Below are positions 7,834 to 14,442 of a stretch of DNA of 20,075 bases, piece after piece. The first letter of the stretch is position 1. Every line of letters begins with the position of its first letter. The position numbers and the translations under genes were made by a program. The stretch spans positions 1 to 20,075 of the forward strand of contig JAKOYN010000158.1 of NCBI GenBank assembly GCA_029780415.1, read 5' to 3'. Origin of the DNA: RXIX01 sp003989075. GTDB lineage: Bacteria; Pseudomonadota; Gammaproteobacteria; Competibacterales; Competibacteraceae. The notes beneath the pieces are model-generated. The model was not told the origin of the DNA. It did not search any database and saw only the letters and a list, made by a program, of their open reading frames with translations.

Positions 7834-8748
7834 GTGCCCAAGATCAGCAAACCCAATCGCCCCCTGGCCGATGTCAACGTGTTGGCCAATAAGGATGGCT
7901 CCCACGATGTCGTCGTCTGCTTCATGCCCGATCCCGACGTGCTGGTAGGTGAGGGCAACTCCAAGGCATTCCTGGCGCTGGATGCGTCGGCATCCCTGAA
8001 GGCCATGTACGGCGGTGCTACCGTGTTTGACACCACGCCCAACTACGTGCAGGGCGTCGCCCGCAAGCTGGGCAGCATCCTGACCTCGGTCACCAAGAGC
8101 GGCAAGGTTTCAGCCCTGTACTGGGCGGTCAGCCCGGACGGCAGTAAGACCGAGATCATCGGCGAGCTGAATGAGGAGGGCTGGAACAGAGCCACCATCA
8201 GCGGCCCAAAGCGCGAGAAATGGGGACGCGGCACCAAGTTGCTGCCCGCCATTCAGTATGGAGTAGACCAGATCGCCCGGGATGCGGACTGGACCATGGG
8301 GGTCATCGTCACCGACGGCATCATCGAGGACGAGCAGGACTGCATGCAGTACTGCCTGAGCGTGGGTAAGGCCATCGCTGATGGCAAGCGCAAGCCCATC
8401 AAGCTGGTCCTGATCGGTATCGGCCAGGATGTGGACGAGGACCAGTTGGAACGCTTCGACGACATGTTTGAGGGAACCGGCATCGATTACGACCTGTGGT
8501 CGCATGGCATGGTGGCGTCGATGCAGGATGAATCCGACATCCTGGCGGTGCTCTATGGTGAATTGATGGATGAAGATGTCGTCGTCGCCTCATCGGGCAG
8601 CGTTGAGGACGGCTCCGGCCGGGTTCTGGCCGCCTGGACCGATGGCTTGCCCGGCAAGTTCCGCGTGGTGCTACCCAAGGGACAAAGTGCCATCCTGATT
8701 CGTACACCGACCGCCAGCGTCGAGCAGGATCTCTCCGAAGCGATCTAG
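7834..8748 (+). CDS. TerF-like vWA domain protein 1
   Basis: The 304-residue protein is built around a vWA domain with MIDAS residues Asp50-Ala-Ser52-Ala-Ser54, Thr124 (GRGTKLLPA) and Asp151 (VIVTDGIIEDE). The stretch LVLIGIGQDVDEDQLERFDD and the following acidic D-rich segment resemble the vWA domain of TerF-type tellurium-resistance proteins. A C-terminal beta module (about 250-304, with TDGLPGKFRVVLP) is shared with the second copy at 9181. There is no signal peptide, so the protein is cytoplasmic. The start is GTG 7834, set by GGAGG at 7821-7825 with 8-base spacing; the in-frame GTG at 7819 overlaps that site. The likely function is metal-dependent protein binding under control of the upstream kinase/phosphatase; the function is inferred. 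Confidence 0.85.
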   Translation: MPKISKPNRPLADVNVLANKDGSHDVVVCFMPDPDVLVGEGNSKAFLALDASASLKAMYGGATVFDTTPNYVQGVARKLGSILTSVTKSGKVSALYWAVSPDGSKTEIIGELNEEGWNRATISGPKREKWGRGTKLLPAIQYGVDQIARDADWTMGVIVTDGIIEDEQDCMQYCLSVGKAIADGKRKPIKLVLIGIGQDVDEDQLERFDDMFEGTGIDYDLWSHGMVASMQDESDILAVLYGELMDEDVVVASSGSVEDGSGRVLAAWTDGLPGKFRVVLPKGQSAILIRTPTASVEQDLSEAI

Positions 8749-8997
8749 CGGTATTGCACATCTCTGCGCACTTGGGAAAGAAGCCACCCATGCCATGCAG
8801 CCCTGGATGACTGCGGCCAGCCACAACGCATCGGGATTGCGCTGGATGTTCGTTCCTCGATGCAGGGCACCTATGCTGCCCGCCACCTGCTAGTTAAGGC
8901 ACCGTCAGGGCTGTTGCAGGAATATGCCGCTCAGGACTGGATTGAGAAACAACAAGCCGATAGGCAACCCATTCACATCTTTCAACGCGAGGCTTAA
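8749..8997 (+). pseudogene. Decayed vWA gene fragment
   Basis: In frame directly after the stop of the preceding gene, an 82-codon open stretch ends at TAA 8995-8997. From about 8824 it reads RIGIALDVRSSMQGTY and, further on, QEYAAQDWIEKQQAD. This aligns with the region of the 9181 protein that reads TGVALDASASMQGEFG and then HHYEKQGWITKTQQD. The MIDAS is damaged (Asp-Val-Arg-Ser-Ser instead of Asp-x-Ser-x-Ser), the N-terminus and proper start are missing, and everything after the first third of the domain is absent. It is best read as the remnant of a third tandem vWA copy, closer to the downstream than the upstream neighbour. Confidence 0.7.
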
Positions 8998-9180
8998 TAC
9001 GGGCATGATCATTGGCCTATGGAATTGAAACCATGCCCAGAATATACGCTCACTGTGCGATCGTGTTGCTGAGGTAATCATCAAACCGCAGCCGTCGGTT
9101 GTGCTTTATTTTGAGTTGGATATTCTCGGAAAATGGATTCTTCAATCATTAATCAGTCATCGCTGATTCAGGAAATCACC

Positions 9181-10275
9181 ATGTCATTCTGGAAAAACTT
9201 ATTTTCAAAGGAACCGGTTAAGACGGAACCTAAACAATCCGCTCGCAATAGGCAGCTACCCAGTCAGCAGGTTGCCCCGGAGTTTGGCGAGGTCGATGTA
9301 TTAGCGATTGACCATCAATACAACCGAATTCTCTTTACCATTCTCATGGAGCCTACGGGCAGCGAGGCTGAGGGTTGGCAAACAGGTGTTGCGCTGGATG
9401 CCAGCGCCTCCATGCAGGGAGAGTTTGGCCGATTGCTGGTGACAGGGCGATGCGGCCCATTGCCAGATGTGCTTAAGCATCATTATGAAAAACAGGGCTG
9501 GATCACAAAGACCCAGCAGGACGGGATTACTTACAGCACGTTTGCCCTGCCTGCCGTCCAGGATGCTCTTGAACGCGGCCATCTGGAATTCACGCCGAAC
9601 ACTGTCGAGCCACGCGCACGCGAATTCACCGCCTATCTGGCGGATAACCTGGATGCCGATGGCGGCACGACCGTGATCTACTGGGCATGTGGCGATGGCA
9701 CAAAACTGGATGTAGTGGGTGACCTGACAGGTACCGATTGCCAGACCGCCTCCTTTGCTGGACCTCAGAATACCGCATTCGGCAGTTCGACCCATCTGGC
9801 TCCGGCAGTGCGCTATTTCGCGGAGCGATTCCGGGATGCCGAACGCGGTATGTATTTATTTATTACCGATGGCCGTCTTGATGATTTGGCCGCGGTCAAG
9901 CAATACACGATTGGACTTTGCCGCGAGATCGCCGCGGGCCGACGCAACCCGCTTAAATGCGTCCTTATTGGCCTAGGAGATCGGATTGACGAAGCGCAAA
10001 TGGAAGAGCTGGATGATTTAGATTCCGGCACGGATGTGGATATCTGGGATCATAAAATTGCCCACGAGATGCGCGATATCAAGGAAATCTTCGCCGAGGT
10101 AGTCAGCGAAAACCAGATCATCGCCCCAACGGCGCGCATCCTTGATTCGAACGGAACAATCGTTAAAAGCTTTAGCGATGGACTGCCGGCGAAAGTGACC
10201 TTCGATTTACCCCGTTCTTCGAACTGGTTTGAGCTGGAAGTTGCCGGGCGACGTATTCGCCAGTCCATTTACTGA
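9181..10275 (+). CDS. TerF-like vWA domain protein 2
   Basis: The 364-residue protein has a short N-terminal leader (MSFWKNLFSKEP, basic and amphipathic, possibly membrane-touching), then a vWA domain with Asp73-Ala-Ser75-Ala-Ser77, Thr194 (GSSTHLAPAV) and Asp220 (YLFITDGRLDD). LKCVLIGLGDRIDEAQMEEL parallels the same segment in the copy at 7834, and both share a C-terminal beta module with a DGLP motif. Compared with that copy it carries an extra segment of about 45 residues after the first MIDAS motif (about 80-125). The start at 9181 is chosen over the ATG at 9133 because CAGGAAA lies about 8 bases upstream and the leader resembles the usual N-terminus of such proteins. It is the last gene of the plus-strand module and faces the TRAP gene. 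Confidence 0.85.
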   Translation: MSFWKNLFSKEPVKTEPKQSARNRQLPSQQVAPEFGEVDVLAIDHQYNRILFTILMEPTGSEAEGWQTGVALDASASMQGEFGRLLVTGRCGPLPDVLKHHYEKQGWITKTQQDGITYSTFALPAVQDALERGHLEFTPNTVEPRAREFTAYLADNLDADGGTTVIYWACGDGTKLDVVGDLTGTDCQTASFAGPQNTAFGSSTHLAPAVRYFAERFRDAERGMYLFITDGRLDDLAAVKQYTIGLCREIAAGRRNPLKCVLIGLGDRIDEAQMEELDDLDSGTDVDIWDHKIAHEMRDIKEIFAEVVSENQIIAPTARILDSNGTIVKSFSDGLPAKVTFDLPRSSNWFELEVAGRRIRQSIY

Positions 10276-10323
10276 AACAGGCCAATGCGGATTGCAGGGC
10301 TCCAGTACCTGCTACAGGGCAGC

Positions 10324-10383
10324 GCGGATCACCATCAAGGCGATCCGCCGCTACGGCGATGGCCTTGAAGATGGCCATTCGCC
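10324..10383. repeat. Two hairpins in the convergent gap
   Basis: GCGGATC (10324-10330) pairs with GATCCGC (10342-10348). GGCG-ATGGCC (10355-10364) pairs with GGCCAT-t-CGCC (10373-10383) with one bulge. They sit between the ends of converging genes (10275 and 10404) and may serve as 3'-end structures for both transcripts. Neither has a T-run. Confidence 0.4.
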
Positions 10384-10403
10384 CCGGACCGTGCACCGAA
10401 CGG

Positions 10404-11504
10404 CTACTTCTTCGCCCGCAACTGCCCCTGCATGAAGTTCGCCAGAGTGTTCTCCGCCAAGCCCATCCAGATGTCGGAGACCTGCTGGAAAGCGCGCATC
10501 GAATCAAACAGCTTCTTGAAATCCGGGTTCCTGGCGGATTCCTCAGCGTAGATCTTCTGCGCCGCCTCATAGGCCGCCTTCATGGCGTCGTCCGGATAAC
10601 GGCGCAGTTGCGCACCGTTTTGCACCAGACGCTGGATCGCCGGCGGATTCTTGGCGTCGTAGTTGGCCAGCATGCGCACATTGGCCTCGGCAGCGGCCAC
10701 TTCAAAGGCCATCTGGTAGGGCCTGGGCAGCTTCTCCCACTGCTCTTTGTTGACGTAGAACGAGATCATCGGACCCGGCTCCCACCATGCCGGGTAGTAA
10801 TAGAATTTGGCAACCTTGTAGAAGCCGAGCTTTTCGTCGTCATACGGCCCAACCCACTCAGCGGCATCAATCGCGCCACGCTCCAGCGCCGGATAAATGT
10901 CCGGTCCCGGCAGCAGTTGCGGCACCGCGCCCAGCGCCAGGAACACTTCGGCACCAAAGCCGGGAATGCGGATCTTCAGCCCCTTCAAATCCTCCAGTGA
11001 CTTGATTTCCTTGCGGAACCAGCCACCCATCTGGGTACCGGTATTGCCACCGGGGAAGTTGACGATGTTGTACTTGGCAAAGAATTCACGAAATAGCGTC
11101 CAGCCTTCGCCGTAGTAATACCAGGCGTTCATCTGCCGGGCGCTCAGGCCAAACGGCACTGTGGTATCCAGGGAAAAGGCCTTGTTCTTGCCGTGGTAGT
11201 AATAGCCGCAGGTGTGGCCGCACTCGACGGTGTTCTGCTGCACGGCATCCAGCACGCCATTGGGCGGCACGATCTCGCCGCCCGCGAAGGCGCGGATTTC
11301 AAACTTGCCGCCCGTAATGGCAGCGATGCGCTGGGTGAGCAGTTCGCTGGTGCCGTACAGCGTGTCCAGGCTCTTGGGAAAACTCGACGCCAGGCGCCAT
11401 TTGATGGGGGGCAAATCTTCGGCCGCAGCCAGATTAGCCACGGTAGCGGTACTGGCAGCAGCAAGGCCAAGGCCAGCGCGCTTGATGAAATCACGACGTT
11501 GCAT
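10404..11504 (-). CDS. TRAP transporter substrate-binding protein (DctP family)
   Basis: The 366-residue protein starts MQRRDFIKRAGLGLAAAS, a twin-arginine (Tat) signal with cleavage near residue 28 (LAAAED), so it folds in the cytoplasm and is exported to the periplasm. The mature protein opens with IKWRLASSFPKSLDTLYG and contains GGEIVPPNGVLDAVQ, LKIRIPGFGAEVFLALGAVP and ERGAIDAAEWVGPYDD, all hallmarks of TRAP DctP-type binding proteins. The YYYPAWWEPGP segment recalls members that bind 2-oxo or hydroxy monocarboxylates, but the ligand is not certain. Length is normal for the family. The start is ATG 11504-11502, with GTGAGGA upstream; the longer frame is not used because the Tat motif would be internal. 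No DctQ/DctM membrane genes lie nearby, so it must work with a distant permease. Confidence 0.92.
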   Translation of the reverse strand: MQRRDFIKRAGLGLAAASTATVANLAAAEDLPPIKWRLASSFPKSLDTLYGTSELLTQRIAAITGGKFEIRAFAGGEIVPPNGVLDAVQQNTVECGHTCGYYYHGKNKAFSLDTTVPFGLSARQMNAWYYYGEGWTLFREFFAKYNIVNFPGGNTGTQMGGWFRKEIKSLEDLKGLKIRIPGFGAEVFLALGAVPQLLPGPDIYPALERGAIDAAEWVGPYDDEKLGFYKVAKFYYYPAWWEPGPMISFYVNKEQWEKLPRPYQMAFEVAAAEANVRMLANYDAKNPPAIQRLVQNGAQLRRYPDDAMKAAYEAAQKIYAEESARNPDFKKLFDSMRAFQQVSDIWMGLAENTLANFMQGQLRAKK

Positions 11505-11866
11505 GGTGTTCCTCACGAATCGGATGCGGGCGACGCATCGCCCTGCGCCATGGGCAGGGCGAACGGACCAGGCGCAGGGCCTGGTTTGCATAACTCTATC
11601 AGGCTGGCGCGCGCTTGCAGCGCTCCCTGTAGCCCTCCCGCAGGCCGTCTGCCACCTTGCGTGATCGGCGCGCGGTTGCGACCATCGGTTTGCTGCGGTA
11701 CCTTGCCAACTGGTCGTGCAGTCGATTCAGTCGGCATTCAATGACCCGGACTTAAAATGTTATTTAATGTCGGCATTGCCTGGCCTGCATATGATTCCTG
11801 TTAACGCCCCCGTACCGCGCCCAAGCCGCGCGCCGGCCCGTGAAACCAACGCTCCCGGAGCCCCTC
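11505..11866. other. Divergent intergenic region
   Basis: This 362-base region lies between the TRAP gene and the phosphodiesterase-like gene and must carry promoters for both. It contains a 9-base direct repeat GTCGGCATT at 11730-11738 and 11769-11777 flanking an AT-rich patch, and a TATGAT -10-like element at 11790-11795 with no good -35 partner. No gene was supported. Confidence 0.45.
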
Positions 11867-13471
11867 GTGACTCGCACCCTGTTCCTCGGCCTGGATGGCG
11901 CCACTTTTCACATTCTCGACGATCTGACCCGCGACCGGCCTGGCGAGGGTGTGGTCATGCCCTTCCTGCGCCAGTTCATGGCGGCGGGCTTTCGCGCCCC
12001 ACTGCGCTCGACCCCGCACCCGCTGACCCCGCCGGCCTGGACCACGCTGTTTACCGGACGCAATCCCGGCGCGCACGGCGTCTACGACTTCATGCGCGTC
12101 GATGACCGGCAGCACGAGGTGTTCTTCACCCTCTATGACTTTCGCGATATTCGCTGCGAAACGCTCTGGAGTCTGGCCAGCCGCCAACAGCGCCCGGTGG
12201 TAGCGCTCAACTTCCCGATGATGGCACCGCCACCGGCCCTGGAAGGCAGCAGCCTGATCCCCGGCTTCACGCCCTGGAAGCACCTGCGCCGCAACATGAC
12301 CCCGGACGGACTCTACGCGCGCCTGCAGGCTATTCCCGGTTTTCACCCCAAGGAACTGGCCTGGGATTTCGAACGCGAGAACCAGATCGGCGAGGATATG
12401 GACAGCGACTATCTGGCGGCCTGGATCGGCTATCACCTGCCGCGTGAAGAACTCTGGTTCCAGGTAGCGCGCAAGTTACTGGTTGAAGACCAGCCGGCGC
12501 TGATGGCCGTCATGTTTGATGGCACCGACAAGATCCAGCATCAGGCCTGGGCCTATCTCGATCCCGATCTGCGCCCCGCGCAACCGGATGCCGACTGGCT
12601 GCGACTGCGCGCGCTGTGCCTGGACTATTTCCGCCGCCTGGATGGCTATCTGGAAGAACTGATCCGCCTGGCCGGGCCGGATACCCAGGTATTCATGGCC
12701 TCGGATCATGGCTTCACCGCCTCGCGGCAGGTGGTGCGCATCAACCGCTATCTGGCCGAACTGGGTCATTTGCACTATCGCGAAGTCGGCGACAGCGATG
12801 CGGCACGCCGCCGCGCCGCCAGCCCCTTCGCCTACCTGGACTGGGAGAAAACCGTTGCCTATTGCCCGACGCCGTCAAGTAACGCCATCCTGATCCGTGT
12901 CGCCCACGACCCCGGCCAGCCCGGCATTGCCCCGGCTGATTATGCAGCCTTCCGCACCCGGCTGATCGAACAGTTGTACGCCCTGCGCGATCCCGACAGC
13001 GGCAAAGCGCTGATCCGCGAAGTGCTGACCCGCGAGGCGGCCTTCCCCGGCCCGGCCAGCGCCAGCGCTCCGGATTTAACGCTGGTGCTGGCCGATTATG
13101 GCTTCGTCTCGATCCGCAACCTCGACCCGGTGGTCACCACCCGTCCGGTGCCGACCGGCACCCATCACCCGGATGGCATCGTCCTGGCCGGCGGTCCGGG
13201 CATCGAACCGGGCTGGCACGAACACGCGCTGCCGATCGCCGATGTCGCCGCAACCCTGCTGCACAGCCTGGACCTGCCCATTCCGGCTGATCTCGACGGG
13301 CGGGTCATGACCGCCGCCTTCAGCAGTACCTTTCTGGCGCAGCACGCGGTACGCACCGGCCCACCGACCTGCCCGGTCAAGGACGGCACGCTGCAGGACG
13401 CGGCCATTCCCGCCGCCGACCGTGACAAGATCCTGGCGCAATTGGCCATGCTCGGCTATCTGGAGGAGTAA
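11867..13471 (+). CDS. Alkaline-phosphatase-superfamily phosphodiesterase/hydrolase
   Basis: The 534-residue protein starts MTRTLFLGLDGATFHILDD. It has the metal-site pattern of type I phosphodiesterase/nucleotide pyrophosphatase proteins: Asp10 (GLDGA), likely nucleophile Thr54 in TPPAWTTLFTG, Asp218 and His225 in FDGTDKIQH, Asp280-His281 in ASDHGF, and His433/434 in GTHHPDG. The tail ADVAATLLHSLDLPIPADLDG is typical of the superfamily. These two-metal enzymes cleave phosphate or sulfate mono- or diesters; the substrate is not readable here. No signal peptide is seen, so it is cytoplasmic. The start is GTG 11867 because CGGAG (11856-11860) is correctly spaced; the GTG at 11840 has no ribosome site. 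The stop overlaps the next start by one base (TAATG). The sulfotransferase context makes a sulfo- or phospho-ester intermediate a reasonable substrate. Confidence 0.88.
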   Translation: MTRTLFLGLDGATFHILDDLTRDRPGEGVVMPFLRQFMAAGFRAPLRSTPHPLTPPAWTTLFTGRNPGAHGVYDFMRVDDRQHEVFFTLYDFRDIRCETLWSLASRQQRPVVALNFPMMAPPPALEGSSLIPGFTPWKHLRRNMTPDGLYARLQAIPGFHPKELAWDFERENQIGEDMDSDYLAAWIGYHLPREELWFQVARKLLVEDQPALMAVMFDGTDKIQHQAWAYLDPDLRPAQPDADWLRLRALCLDYFRRLDGYLEELIRLAGPDTQVFMASDHGFTASRQVVRINRYLAELGHLHYREVGDSDAARRRAASPFAYLDWEKTVAYCPTPSSNAILIRVAHDPGQPGIAPADYAAFRTRLIEQLYALRDPDSGKALIREVLTREAAFPGPASASAPDLTLVLADYGFVSIRNLDPVVTTRPVPTGTHHPDGIVLAGGPGIEPGWHEHALPIADVAATLLHSLDLPIPADLDGRVMTAAFSSTFLAQHAVRTGPPTCPVKDGTLQDAAIPAADRDKILAQLAMLGYLEE

Positions 13472-14442
13472 TGCCGGTCGCCCGGCTGCCCAGCATCAAC
13501 CTTAACTACCTGCGCGTTCCCGGCCACGACGAGCGTGCGCCGGGTGGCGAACTGGTGCTGGTGCACGGTCTGGCCGCCAGCCTCGGCTTCTGGCCACTGA
13601 GCGTGGTCCGGTCGCTGTCCTGGCTGTGCGCGCTGACCGCCTATGACCTGCGCGGTCATGGCCGCAGCGATATGCCCATCACCGGCTACACCATCCCGCG
13701 CATGGCTGATGATCTGATCGAACTGCTCGATCACCTCGGTCTGGAGCGGGTACACCTGCTCGGTCACAGCTTCGGTGGCGCCATCGCTCTGTACTGCGCC
13801 AGCCGTCATCCCCAGCGGGTGCGCAGCGTGATCCTGGCCGATACCCGCCTGCGCGCCCTGCAGCCCTATCACCGCCTGCGCGACTGGAACGACTGGCCAC
13901 GCTGGCAGCCGCTGCTGCGCCGCGCCGGCATCGAACTCAACGCCGATGCCCCCGAGGGCGGCTACGCGCTGCTCACCGCCATGGCCCAGGCCCAGACCGA
14001 TCCCAACGCGCCGGCCCTGCCGATACCGCTGTTCGCCACGCCGGCCGGTGGCAAGCGCCGCAATGGCACCGCCCAGCGTTGGCTGCGCCTGCAGGAGGCG
14101 ACTTCGATCCGCCACGACCTGCTGCAGGACGATGGTCTCGGTCCAGCCGTGCTGCGCGCCATCCGCGCCCCGGTGCTGGGCCTGTATGGCGAGCACTCGC
14201 CGGTCATGCCCACCGCACGCACTCTGCGCCGGCTGTGTCCACACTATGAACTGCATCTGGTGCGTCAGGCCGGGCACTTCTTCCCGCTCAGCCGGCCACG
14301 ACGCCTGGCCCATGCCAGCCTGCGCTTCCTGGCGGCCTGCACCGGGCTTGCCAACACCTTTGAACACCTTTTTGACGGCAACGATCACGAGCATGAGCAC
14401 GAGCATGAGCACGAACCCGCCTCGCTCCTGGCGAGCTTCTGA
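13471..14442 (+). CDS. Alpha/beta hydrolase
   Basis: The 323-residue protein has the standard fold markers: oxyanion motif VHG (31-33), YDLRGHGRSD (58-67), nucleophile Ser100 in LGHSFGGA, and His269 in QAGHFFPLS. The acid position after strand 6 holds Glu241 (GLYGEHSPV), where most relatives have Asp. Ester, thioester or amide hydrolysis, or a thioesterase-like release step, are all possible. The C-terminus carries five His-Glu pairs (306-315) encoded by a hexanucleotide repeat, inside which the next gene begins. It is translationally coupled to the upstream phosphodiesterase-like gene through TAATG. No signal peptide is present. Confidence 0.88.
   Translation: MPVARLPSINLNYLRVPGHDERAPGGELVLVHGLAASLGFWPLSVVRSLSWLCALTAYDLRGHGRSDMPITGYTIPRMADDLIELLDHLGLERVHLLGHSFGGAIALYCASRHPQRVRSVILADTRLRALQPYHRLRDWNDWPRWQPLLRRAGIELNADAPEGGYALLTAMAQAQTDPNAPALPIPLFATPAGGKRRNGTAQRWLRLQEATSIRHDLLQDDGLGPAVLRAIRAPVLGLYGEHSPVMPTARTLRRLCPHYELHLVRQAGHFFPLSRPRRLAHASLRFLAACTGLANTFEHLFDGNDHEHEHEHEHEPASLLASF
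14386..14415 (+). repeat. Hexanucleotide repeat CACGAG/CATGAG, five units
   Basis: Five consecutive 6-base units (CACGAG, CATGAG, CACGAG, CATGAG, CACGAA) encode His-Glu x5 at the end of the hydrolase. In the +2 frame the same repeat supplies two ATG codons (14393 and 14405), both in frame with the following gene. Changes in unit number keep the hydrolase in frame but alter the start options of the next gene. Confidence 0.85.

Noticed and set aside
7090..7905. 271-residue minus-strand open frame opposite the beta-helix gene tail
   Set aside because: It has no recognisable domain, no ribosome site and spans two real plus-strand genes. It is most likely open by GC bias, though the weak codon bias of the tail keeps some doubt.
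9001..9038. GGGCATG...CATGCCC inverted repeat after the vWA relic
   Set aside because: A 7-bp stem with a 24-base loop and no T-run is too weak to call a terminator or regulatory element.
9133..9180. Upstream in-frame ATG for the second TerF-like vWA gene
   Set aside because: There is no properly spaced ribosome site, while ATG 9181 has CAGGAAA at good distance and a typical leader.
10359..11000. 213-residue plus-strand open frame
   Set aside because: It lies antisense to the TRAP binding protein, which has strong family motifs.
11840..11866. Upstream GTG start for the phosphodiesterase-like gene
   Set aside because: It has no ribosome site, and the superfamily core begins right at the GTG at 11867, which is preceded by CGGAG.
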